Source: Cephalotrichum gorgonifer (lineage: Eukaryota > Ascomycota > Sordariomycetes > Microascales > Microascaceae). Taken from it: DNA of 64,000 nucleotides. This document shows, piece by piece, positions 10,363 through 22,000 of this stretch; within the stretch, counting starts at the first letter, position 1; each line of letters begins with the position of its first letter. A model generated the notes under the pieces. It made no database searches and had not been told where the DNA came from. It saw nothing but the letters and a program-made list of their open reading frames with translations. The stretch is taken from the NCBI GenBank assembly GCA_900312665.1, contig ONZQ02000007.1:513156-577155 (forward strand). The letters are read 5' to 3'. Position numbers and translations under genes: made by a program.

Positions 10363-13300
10363 TTAATGCCCGTGCCGGATCCCATTCACCCCGCCACCAC
10401 CCGCGGATCCGCCCCCGCCAAACATGTTCCCTAACCCGTCGAGCCCCATGCCGAGGTCGTGTCCCAGCTCGGGGGGCTCCATGTTGAACGGCATGAACCA
10501 CGCCGTCGACGCCTCGGGCCCGAACGCCGCCATCGTCTCCAGGGGGTGCCGCGCGCCCCCCGCGTAGCCCATCCGCCCAGCCCCGGGAGGGATGCCCCTG
10601 CGGTGGCCCTCGGCCTGCGCCTGGGCGCGCGAGCGTGCTAGGCGCTCCCACTCCACCGGGTCGAGGGATCCGGCGTTGGGAACCCCGCCGGGGTCCATCG
10701 AGTACGCGCCGAATACCATCTGTCGGTCGAGCGGCTGTATCATGCTCGCCATGGCCTGCTGCGAGAGCCCCATGGAGAGGAGCTCGGGTGTGTAGAAGGC
10801 CGGGTGGTGGTGGCCGTGGTGCCCGTACTGGCCGAGCGCGATGGGGCTGATGGGTGACATGGCGTGGTACGCCGACGCCTGGGAGTGCGCCATATTCACC
10901 GGGTTGAACCCGGCCGGCCCGTTGGCCTGACCGTTCAGGGATCCCGAGAAGCTCCGCTGGTGCGCCAGCCGCGCCACGTCCGGCTGCTCCGATGATACTC
11001 CGGGCTCGAAGTCGCCCATCATTGGGTCTATCTGCTGCTGCTGGTGGTCCTGGGCCCCGCCGGGCTTCTTTGCGACTGCCTTCCGCTTCGCCTGTCCCGG
11101 TCTAGCAGCCTCACCACGACCCTCCGAGCTCTGTGACGGGGAGAGTGTGGTGAAGTACTCCTCCACTGTGTGCAGCTCCGGCTTCTGCTCCAGCACCGCC
11201 TCATCTCCCTTCTCGCGCTTCTTGAGCGAGACAGGGTCAACGAAGTCAGACTGAGATACACCGTGCGGGTACCGGTCAAACCAGTCTCCGTACTGGAATA
11301 TCGGTGACGCCGTCGCCTTCTCGTTGGTCGTGCTGCCCTGGCGCGCGGCGTCTGCGTACGCTCGGTACTGCTCACGAAGGTTCTCCGACATCCAGTGGAA
11401 CATGCCCCAGTATCTCTTCATCCTCGACAGGAACTTCACGTTAGTCGCTAGGTTCCTCTTCGACGACACCTCCATGGCTGGGTTCCCCGAGAAAATGCCG
11501 AGGATGTGGATGGTGCTCGACGAGAAGGCACAATAGCCCACAAACGGCGCGGTAACGAAGTACGACTCGGCGTCCTTGAGGAGGTCCGATATGCGGTCGG
11601 CAGCGGCGAATGTCCTGGTGCCCGCCTTGGTGACGAAGACCTTTGGCACTTCTTGCTTTGCCGCCTTGGAGGGCGAGGCGACGGCAACCCGGTTTAGGAA
11701 TAGTATGTTCTGTTGAATGGATATGTGTAGGAAGAGGAACTGGTTGGCCATGTTTTCCGTGTTGTGTAGCTGCAGGTTGTCGGCGGAGTACTTCAGCGAT
11801 TCGGGAAGCGTCTCCAGGATATCTTCGGCCTCCTTGACGAGTACGGAGTATTCAGAGTCGGGATTCCAGAATGGTTTCGAGTCCATCTCCTTGCCCCCTT
11901 GGTTCAGGTAGTTGATGATCCTCCCCCACAGTGCTATCGACCGCACCATGTACGCCGCAACACCCATATTCTTCTTCGCGTCTGTCAGCTGGCCGTCCTC
12001 GTCCGCGATGGGATGCATGACCTCGCCGCCTAGGGTCTCAGTGGGGGCTGGCATATCAAGCTGGAAGTACTGCTCCTTTACAGGAAGGGGAATCCTGAGC
12101 GTCTCCTCCCTGATGAACATCGGCCGATCGGTTCCGGAGGAGTTGAGACGATCCATCAAAAAGCACGCCCACATTGTCCTTCGTCGAATCTCGCGATCGA
12201 CAAAGCTCAGCTCGGTCTTGCCGTCGATTCTTAGCGGATCGTGCTCAAGGTCCTTGTGAAGCTGGAGCGCGAAGGCCATACGGATGGCCTGACCGCCGAG
12301 TGCCCAACTCCGTCCTCCGTGGCAGGTGCCAAACTCGTGGAGACCTAGAATCAGGAGGCAGGTGAGTATAGTGATGTTTGGCCATTCGTAGCGTTTCGTG
12401 CATATGTCTCGAGCGCAGGAAGCCCACTCTTCTCCCCTGAGGAAGTTGGGGGATGACGTGAGCTTCGGGTGTGTAGAGAATCGAGCGGCGATGGCGCAGA
12501 CGGAGAGTACGAGGACGGGCGGCAGTGTTCCGGCTCTTCAGGTAAATTTTCGGATTAGCACATAGCTTTAGCAATGAGGCGGAGGCGCGTAGTATAGAGA
12601 TGAAAAAAAAAAAAACATACCTGAGTTTCCTCATATAGCTCGGTTTGTGGAGGATGTGGTATGCCTGGCCGTATATGTTGTCGAAAAACACCTCGGCCAA
12701 GTGTTCCTGGATGTCTTTTGGGGGCAGCGCATCAAGTCCTTCGACAAAGAGCTTGCTCTCCTCGTCCTCCTGAATCTGCAGCGCGCTGGGCTTGCTCGAG
12801 CCGTCGGGTTTGGTCTTGGACGGGGCCCTAGCCCAGCGATCAAGGTCATGACCAAAGGCTTCGTCGGCACCACGCTTCTTCGTCGAACCCTTCGACGCCG
12901 GTGTGGACCCCGGGATGGCAGGTTTCACAACGGCTCTCTGGATGGTGGAGGCATCCTGCTCCGCCTTGGGAATTACCTTGATAATCCGCTCTTCCATCCG
13001 TTTCAGCCGCTTGTCTAGCATCGCCATGTAGTCCGTCCTAGGCGCCGCCTTTCGGGTGGTCACCTTGTAGACACAGGGTATCCGGGATCGGATGCAATGT
13101 TTGCACGCGGGCTTCTCTCCAGAACATCGGATCTTCTTCCGGCGGCAGGCGATGCAGGCCAAGGGTAGTCGTTTTCGTTCCTTCCCCGCCTTGGTCTTCA
13201 ATTCGCTCCAAGAAGGCACACCGTCCGACTTGTCATCTTTGGGCCTGGAAGCCGTATCCGCGCCCTCTTGTCTCCCAGTCGACGACAGGCCAAATTCGTC

Positions 13301-13792
13301 GGCGACCGAGTCCTCCAACGAATGCACCCCGGGTGAATTGCCGTCGTCTAGGCTGCCGGGCGAAGGATCGAGGCTAAGATCCCGTTCTGCGGTGGCGGCC
13401 GGTAGGGCGCCAAAGGATGGGATGGGAGATAGGTCCTGCATCGGCGCGTCCCGATTTTCGGGGGGCGCAGAAGCCTGCTGTGGTGAGAATTGATCGGCGG
13501 CGTCGTGTTCGTCGAATTTCGTCTCCCCGAGGGAGACCATGGCGCCGGCATCGTGTAGCTCCTGGTAGGAGAAGGAGAAGTCGCCGAACTGCGCAGTGCC
13601 CATCATGTTATGGTCGGGCGGGGTGGCATGCATGGCGTCGTGGGGGGAATTGATTTTGAATGCATGTGCGGACATGGCAGAGGCGTCATTTGGCGAGAGG
13701 ATATTCGCCGGGCTGGTGGCGTCGTGGAGCTGGGGCTCAAGGCGGACGGGGTCCAAAGGGCTACCGATCTCGAGCTGGCCGGCTGCTGGCAT
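10363..13792 (-). CDS. Zn(II)2Cys6 transcription factor with fungal-specific regulatory domain
   Basis: Exons are 13792-12621 and 12535-10363, giving 1,114 aa. The intron has donor GTATGT followed by a T-run; joining restores the frame (YMRKLR then AGTLPPVLVLS). A binuclear zinc cluster lies at about residues 208-240 with spacing CX2CX6CX6CX2CX6C (CIAC, KKIRC, KPAC, KHC, RIPC). It is followed by a basic linker (TTRKAAPRTDYM) and a short coiled coil. The middle, about residues 370-640, matches fungal-specific transcription factor domain features (ILHKPSY, GGQAIRMAFALQLHKD, REIRRRTMWACFLMDR). The C-terminal third is low-complexity, rich in Gln, His, Pro, Met and Gly. It is a sequence-specific nuclear regulator; the regulon is not identifiable. 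The zinc cluster looks strongly conserved among filamentous fungi, but I cannot name the orthologue safely. Confidence 0.9.
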
Positions 13793-16700
13793 GGTCCCGC
13801 GCGGTTGACAGCGGGCTGCCGCTCTGAGGAGTCAGTGACCTTACGCAGTGATACAGTAAGGGGACTTCGCCCAGTGTAGGAAGGAGGCTTTTTATGTTGG
13901 CCAAACGTCGGTGGTCGCGTCGAAGGGAAGTCGGCGAAGGGCACCCTACGAAAAAGGATAAATGGTGACGGGTTCGGGAGACGGCCGAGGGGATGGATGG
14001 TGGGGGACGCGGTCGAGTTTCTCTCTTCTCTGTCTCTCTCTCTCAAGCTATTGTGGGCGGTGATGGATCAGCAAGGGCGGGATCGGCGGTCACCTCGTGG
14101 CGGGCGCCGAGATGCTAGGAGTCGTTCGGGTCGGGGTTAGGGGCAGGCTCCATGCAGGTAGCTAAAGTGCGGGGAAGCAAGAAAGATACGGGCAGGATGG
14201 CGAGGAGAGGAAATCATTAGCGTAGAGGACTTTGGAGAAATGGTCGAGGGAAGGAAGTTTGGAGTGAGTTGCGTTGCGTTACCCGCATTACATGGGTCAC
14301 GCAGTCAAGACGGAATGGGAAGAAATTACGCAGACAAAGTGGGAGAGGGTAGGGAGTACAGGGGTATGGTCGGTGGTGGGTGGTCGGAAGTGTGGAGTAA
14401 TATGGGGAATGGCAGTGGCCATGCGGACGAGTAGGTTTATTAATGGACGCTAGATCCGGAGAAGTATCTTGCAAGTACTTGAATACTAGTGCTCATGGCT
14501 GAGTAACACTTCTCGAACCCCCCCTAAACGTGTGAAGTGGATGGACCAGGAAGGAGCTGGTGGGCATTACAATTATACTTGTCAGCAGGAAGAATGGACG
14601 CCCAGTGGAAAGATCAGCCAACCCGACATCTACACAGGCTAGCGAGGATGGGGTAGGTGTACGGGCATAATACATGTGCAGGACATCGCCACACCATTGC
14701 CTACCCCAGGCAAGCCCTTTCCCCAACCGGATAGCGCACCCAAGCCCGATGACCGAGGATAGAAAGAAATACTTGCACTACTTGTAATAGTAGTCGATAG
14801 CCGGAGCGGGCGGACAGGGTAGCGTCGACCTTCCTCGCCCGAAGAACTATTGTCCATTATTCCGTTGATTACCCAGGCCAGTCCGAGTAATAAATGTCCG
14901 CAATTGGTCGCTGGGAAGCTGGGGAAGGGGGAGGACACGAGGCGTGGCGCTCGATCCTCGGGTGTGGACATATTACGAGCCGCCTCTGGACTGGTATTAG
15001 TTGTCTTATTCGTGGTATTAACTGTGTACGAACAATGTCACGGCGAGAAATGTCACGGTGGGGGTGGGGATGGTCATTGTGCAGAGGCGAGGGTGGCCTG
15101 GGCGTCGTCGTATAAATTGAGGAGTGGACGAGTCGGAACCCCAGTGTACATGTATACTCGCAAGTACTTATATTATGGAGAGATTAGTCAGTGGGAAGAC
15201 TCGGAGAGTGCGAGCACCCATATCCTTGTAGTCGATCCTTCGCGTGTTTGCGCCAAATAAACCGGGAGGTATTACTGTAAAGGCGCGCCTGATTCGTATG
15301 CGGACCGAAGGACTAATAGGTATTAATGTAGCTATGTCAGGTTTGAATCTTGCTCACCACTACTGTAATACATTGGAAGCAATGGCCCTCGACTATTACT
15401 CTACGTATCCATCTCCTGGGTTGGCATTACAAGTACGAGTAATAGCGGAGTGGATTTTTGGTGGCAGCGGAAGGCCCTAGCTCCAACTTGTTGTGTTGGG
15501 GAAAGAGGCGCTATAATTTTAGCCTGGGGCTCCAAGCACCCACTCCTCCACTCCTCCTTCCTCCTCCGCAGCAACTTCCCCTCCCCTCTTTTTTTCTCGC
15601 GTTCAAATCACGCAGAGGCTCTGTGACTGAATACCGCGCAGGTGGTAAGTACAGTGGGGATTAGTGCTCCTGCGCCGTATTCCGACCAGGCCCACAGAGG
15701 CAATACTTCGCGAACACCGCGGGGCAGCAGGCAGCCACCCGTAGTGACTACAATGTAGTATTCCACGTGCCCATGGATCGCCAATCTCTCTCCTGTGATC
15801 CGTCAGTTCCAGTCCTCCACCCTGTGTGCCAAGACACCACCCGTCCTCCCTCCCCCCACCCCTCCATCAGTCACCCGAACATTGATCCAAATTGCTCCCG
15901 ACTAACCAGCATTTCGGAGCATAAAATACCACTCGATGGCCAGAACGAACGCGGGTAAACGGACATCGACAATATAAATCTGTGGAGGTCCCAAACCTGG
16001 CTGGACCCCGTACCCCCCTTCTATAGCTATTTCTCGAAGAAGCTATCTGGAAGATGTCTCGCTTCGTTTCACAACGGCCCGAATGCAGAAGGAGGGGAGG
16101 GGCGTTCGTGCAGGAGGGCTGCCAGGATAGCACAAGTTACGGCACACCGGCCTCCGCAGCCCGCAGATCCAAAAGCAAAGCACTTGCTATCCTCAAGAGC
16201 CTCACCCTGGGCCCGCTCTCATGGAGAGCAGCATATCGACACGGCGCTTCGTCGTCGGGACCAGGACACGAGCAAATGAAACGGGGGAGGGAGGGTTGAC
16301 GTTGGATATATAACTTTTATCTGACGCGCAACAGTGAGTATCGCCATGATCCTCGTGCAGCTGCTCCGTGACGTCGTAGGAGAAAGCGGCGGTGACGATA
16401 TTATGTTCCATCACCCCCATCTGCAATCCTTCATTCGGAACACGCTAGTTATCTTCGGACAATAACCGCGAACATCCATGCATGCCACGAGGCCGAGGAT
16501 GAACGATGGATGGGGACGGGGAATGGGCTGGCCCGCCGCCAACCGCCAACCTTTCCTGGCAGGGTCTCACATGATTAGGTATGCTCTCTAGGCCGCCCTC
16601 TCCCATTATTCCTTCACCCCCCCCCTAATAAAAAACGAAGAAAAAAAGAGAAAAAAACCTTATATTAAGCGCGTGCCATTGGCGTCGAAAGTCCCCTAGG

Positions 16701-19024
16701 AATTAAAGATCGCCATTCTTCCTCTTTGCTGTCAAGGCTTATAGCCGGAGGTATATCTCCATGCACTAATACACTATGCATCACACCACGAGTACACACA
16801 ATGCAAGGGTTCATTACAAGTCCCTTCCTATATTAATATTCAGACTTCCGCTATCTCCTGCCCGTGTGCCGCCCATCCGCTCCTGCCCCTGATGCTACCT
16901 CGATCCCGCTCTCTGTCCTCCCGATCCGGTATTCCTTGCCCTCTGGCTCGCCACTCAGCAAGACGGCCTACTCTGGTACCTTGCGCGTGCGGAGCTCGGC
17001 CGCGAACCGGGTATCGTGTCTCCAGGGGGCGGCCTCAGGCGAGGTACAGGTAGGTAGGTTTCGTTGCCTGCCTGCCTGCCGACCCGCCCACCCCTTATTT
17101 GATGGGCTTTGGAGCGGGCCCTCAGTTGCCCGTCATGACTTTGGATATTCGTTACTTCATACGAAGTAAGGACGCGTGTGACAGGATGGATAGCGTTTTC
17201 CGGTGAGCCTGCTGGGCGTGGGCCCGGTCTACTCCTCCATTATGTCTGTGTGTTGGTGAGATTGGAACCAAGCTTAGCCCTATTTGTGTAGAGTACAAGG
17301 ATAAGTACAGGTTGAAGTACTGGTGGTGAGGCACCCAGTGTAGGGTGGTGTGAGGGGTACACAGGACGTCCACCAGCTAGGTACTCATACTAATACTAAT
17401 ACGACCAGCTCGCCCCTGCCTGGGGTCGCCTCAAGACCACGGTTTGCCATGACCTCATCCAGGGGGTTACAAGCATTAACAAATAGGCCTGACAGATGAG
17501 CTGAAATTAAACATTTTGTATTTTGTGAGCACTTAGGGGGGTACCCCGTTAAGGGTTTAGAATGCTTGAATACCGACCTAGTGCGGCTTCGAGCTCAAAA
17601 TGCAAACGTCTTGGCTCTCTCAAACGAGCACCATTTATCGAATCCGCCGGTCCCCCGCCTCACGACCATACATGTAATGTACTATTAGCTCGAGTGCTAA
17701 ATTATGCCACCAGGAAGGCTGCCCGCATAGATGAAATGAGTGCTGTCATCGGTACGGAGTAATATCGCCAACGATATTTTACCCTGTCGATCAGATCCCA
17801 GCCAGTCTATCAAGCCCCTATCCAGACTCGACAACACCTATCGGTTTTACTCATGCTGCCTCCCCTAAATAGCCGTCAATACTCTACGGTAACTAGTATA
17901 GCATCCTATACCGAAAGTGGAGCGGTTGGTTATGTACTTCATCGGACTGGCCTGTCAGCGTCGCGTGGCCGGGCCATGACCCACGAGTACGAGTACGTAC
18001 ATCAGATGGAAGTTGGAGGTGTCAAGTAGTGCGGGTGGGTCGTTTCCTCTTCAACTTTGCTCGCAACTCGCGGAAGGCACACCCGCAATGTACGAATACT
18101 CTACTCGTCTAATACCTATGATCCACTAGCGAGACACTTCCCCTTTATATCCGCCTTGAGAGTTACAAGTACTCCAACCTGTATCAATACTCCCTTCCCC
18201 CTCCCCTCCCCGGTCTCGGAACCTACTTTTTCCCCATCCTCCCCACGTCACAATCTATTTTTCTTATGCTTATTTTCCCAAGCTCATACCTCTCCCATCA
18301 AAGCACGCCTTAACGGGCCCCAGAACATCCTCCGGCGGGTTTCAATATTCACCTTGGCCAGTCTTTCCCCCCTCCTGCTCCCCACTCCTTTTCCTCCTTT
18401 CCCGCCATTCCGCGAATCTCTTCCCTGTCAAGTGTCGATCCTCCGTGTGGGCCCTCGGTGACATCCGCGGGGTATTTTGACAAGTGCTTTTTGTAAGACG
18501 ATCGACGTAGTTTCTTTCGGCCGGGGTTTTCTCGGCATCTCGACATCGACATGCAGCAACCCTGCGAGTGTTCGGAATCTTCCGGCCCCAGCGGAAATGG
18601 AAGAGGAAGTTGCTGAGTTAAAGAGGATCTACGATCAACTATCCGCTCAAGGGGGCTAGTTAGGTCTGGACCTTCTGGTGGGTGGGCAGAGGATATGGAG
18701 GCCGAACGAATACGCAGATCGCAAATGTAAACTCGTACAAGTATGGTATCACATATCATGCTTGCATTATGTTGTATACGTGGGTATCTAGCCGTGCCGT
18801 CTGATTCTATCCCGTGAACCTGGAAAATGCACACCCACTGCTCTCAAAATGCTCAAGCAGGTCCCTGCCAAGAAAACAAAGACCAAAAGACGAAAAACAA
18901 AAACAGAAAGACGCCCCTCCCTTTCTTGTCCGTTCCCCCCGAGAAGGAACCCATGAACTAACGGTCATCCAACAAGTATAAAACGCCACATGTAAGGTAA
19001 GCCTCGATGAGAGAGAGGCCCTTA
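13793..19024. other. 5.2-kb gene-free region upstream of the Zn2Cys6 regulator
   Basis: Between the start of the regulator (-) and the stop of separase (-) no convincing coding region is seen on either strand. The near part (13800-14050) is CT/GA-rich and probably leader. Recurrent short AAGTACT/ACAAGTAC strings occur at 14472-14479, 15171-15177, 15429-15436, 17315-17321 and 18165-18173. A small inverted repeat lies at 17152-17169. No tRNA B-box or 5S-like sequence was recognised. Confidence 0.6.
17152..17169. repeat. Small perfect inverted repeat (7-bp arms, 4-bp spacer)
   Basis: TTACTTC and GAAGTAA flank ATAC in non-coding DNA. It could be a protein-binding palindrome or chance. Confidence 0.5.
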
Positions 19025-22000
19025 TCACTCCCGGTTGACGTAAACCGGTATCCCGTATACACACATTGCCGCGGCAGTGAGGTACTTGAACCGACACGCC
19101 TCCCTCCCCTTCGCGACGGCCTCCACAAGCGAGGCCGTACCCCTCTCCGCACCTTCCGCCCCGACGACCTCCTTCGCCTTCGCCTTCCCCTTCTCCTTAG
19201 CCCTACCCTTGACCTTGGCCTTGGCCTTGTCTGCCTCCCCTACCTCCCCACCAAACACCCCCCTCTCGACGAGCCCCCACTCCTCAAACACCGCGCCCGC
19301 AAACCTGTCCACCTCCCGATCCGTGACGTCCCACAGCGCCCCCACGACCGCCGGGCTCCCCGCGAGCATGTAGTTCCACACCGTCCCGTGGCATTCAAAC
19401 TCCCCGTTCGTCTCCAGGCTGGCGGAGCTACATCCCATGAGCAGCGCCACGGCCCGGCACCTCTCCATCCGCCGCAGCGTCTTGCCGCGGAGGTACTGCG
19501 CCCCGCTGCCGTGCCCGAAGTACAGCAGCACGTCCGAGTCCGTCAGCGCCGTCTCGAACTCCGCCTCCGTGGGCGCGCGGCTCACGATGGGCGTCCACGA
19601 GGGGCCCAGGTCCGAGAGCGGCTTCTCGAACAGGGAGAGAGTGTTGGTGAGGTCCGAGCCTGGGTTGAGGATGTAGGTACCCGACGAGGGGGAGACGAAT
19701 CCGCCAGGCTTGGACGGCGCTTCGGTGGTTAGGTCTGCCTCGGTGGAGCTGGAGGAGGAGGGTGATTGTTGCTCGGTAATAAGGCGGCGGAGGCATGCAA
19801 GGGATGGCACGCGCGATACCGCGAGGCCCTGCATGCAGGGGAGCGACTCCCACGGGAACGCGTGTAGTGACTTGTCCAGCACCAGAATCGTATGCGCGCC
19901 GCCCCCGTCCGCTCCAGACTCGGCCTCCGCCTCCGCCTCCGCCCTAGCTGCCTGGTGATACGCTGCCAGGGCGTCGAGCGTCTCGACGACCATGGCGTCA
20001 AAGTCGATCTCGTCGTACGCGTTCTGCTCCCCGCGGAACTGCAGTATGTCAATTGTAAAGTACAACAGGTCCGTCAGCGCCTCGTAGTTATCCGCGCCCT
20101 CGGCCTCGCCCGCCGGACTGCCCAGCCCGATGAACAGCTCCAGGATCCGCGGGTCGAACGTGATCTTGGGCGCCGCCGCTGCCGCCGTCGTCTTGGCGCC
20201 GCGCCTCCCGCGGGTCGGCCGCCGCGAGGGCAGGTGCTTGTCCAGGATCTTGTGGAAGGATGCCTGGAACCTCGCGAGGAGGTTCGTCCGGCGCGGCTGC
20301 TGCGAGAACACGCCCCTGAAGCCGCCGAGCCACACCTCCTCGACGCTCCGCAGCAGCTCCCCGAGCCGCGCGTCCAGGTCCTCGCGCTCGCGCCACCACG
20401 CCGCCTTGGCGCCCTTGGCCGCCATGTCCCTCGCCGTGTGCGAGCTCTTGTTCGCGAGTGCGATGAGCTCGCGGAGCTCGTCGAGCCCGTTCTTGAAGCT
20501 GAATACCTCGTTGTCGGCGTCGCGGGAGTTGGCCCGCTCGAGCGGGAGCCGGAGCACAAAGGGCGTGTGCCCGGACTGGAGTTTCGTGATGCACAGGTCT
20601 TCCCGGTTGTCGCTGGGTGAGATGGAGATGACCGTCCAGCCGCTGGGGATGATGTCGACGTAGTCCCGCTGGAAGTTGGACATGTCCGAGGCAGCTCCGA
20701 GGCTCGACCGTCGCGGGTCCGCGGGCGGTAGGGCCGCTGGCCATTCGATCCTGGCGGGGGACGATCTGAGCTGGAGGGCCTTCCGCTCTCTCCGCCAGGT
20801 GACGTTCTTCGCGAGCTCGATCGAACAAGAAGCATATCCGGGGTGGTTCAAGACACCGCACTTCGTAGAGGTGGCAGAGAGGAAAATCACGGTGCTCTGT
20901 AGCAAGGATGAGATACGGTGGACGAGCCCGCCGTCGCCCCGGACCACGGCCGCGGAGTTGGCCTCGAGAAGGTGGTTCTGTGCTTCCCTGAGGGCATCCG
21001 CGAAGCGAGAACCCCCGCGGGCCTTGGAAGGTTTGCGTGTTGCAGGAGACTTCGCCGGAGATGCTCCCCCCGCGCCATTATCCAGGCTTTTGCTCTGAGA
21101 CACGGCGGGGAAGGAGATTGTAGAGTCCTGCAGGGCGGAGAACACGGGGTCGCGGATCATGTCGTTCAAGCTCTGCCCAACGAGACAGATCGCCCGTATC
21201 ATCTGCTCACGGTAGGCATCGCCGCTGCCCGTGGGGCGCACGGTCATCTGCTCGAGGATACCCATGGCGGCCGTCCAGTCCTTCTGGTGGATGTGTCCGA
21301 AGGCTCTATGGAGGAGGACGGACGCTCTCATTAGCGACACCCGCGGATCTTCCGGAGGCGGCGACGGCTTCGGCACGGTGACGACCTTCGACCTAGTTGT
21401 CTTCGTCGCGGCGGGCTTCTTCGCGGCCGTAGCGCGCGTTCTCGTAGCCCGTGTGGTTCGTGGCTTCTCTGCTATAGTGAGTTTCTCCATCTCGTCCCCG
21501 ATCCCGGAAACACCGCTATCATCCGCGGCGTCGGCTGGCCCATCGGCCTGCTGCAGACTCGACTCGGCTAGTCGAAGAAGCTCCTCCTCCGATTCGGTGT
21601 CTCCCATGAGTCGGTACAGCTCACTCAACTGACACGCTAGCTGGACAGAGTGAGGGCTTTTGGGGTTTTCGGTAACAAACTCCCGAGCCGCCGTAACAAG
21701 GTCCACACCCTTCTCCGGCTTCCCTCCCTTGATCCACACCGACCCGGCCCAGGCGGAGCACTGGGCGATATACAGGGGCGACCCGGAGCTCCGGGCTACC
21801 CCGAGCGCTCGCTCTGCATAGTGCAGGGTCTCCTGAAACATGCCCATATGCGCATAAAGAGCGGAGAGGCGAAGGACGGATCGAATAAAGGGGTAGGTGA
21901 TGGCCCAGAAGTTCGACCCACGAATAACCCGCAGCGCCGAAGCATAAGACTCGCCGTTATCGAGACCCCCGCCTATGCTGATCTCGCTCGCGTCGGACTC

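Noticed and set aside
15595..15625. GTTCAAATCACGC resembling a tRNA T-arm
   Set aside because: The flanking bases do not pair as a T-stem and no A-box or cloverleaf could be built.
17152..17169. Inverted repeat resembling a recombinase site
   Set aside because: Arms of 7 bp with a 4-bp spacer do not match a known site; there is no integrase nearby.
18477..18659. 60-aa frame ending in a coiled-coil-like stretch
   Set aside because: The tail looks helical, but there is no conserved neighbour, splice signal or codon bias; too weak to call a gene.
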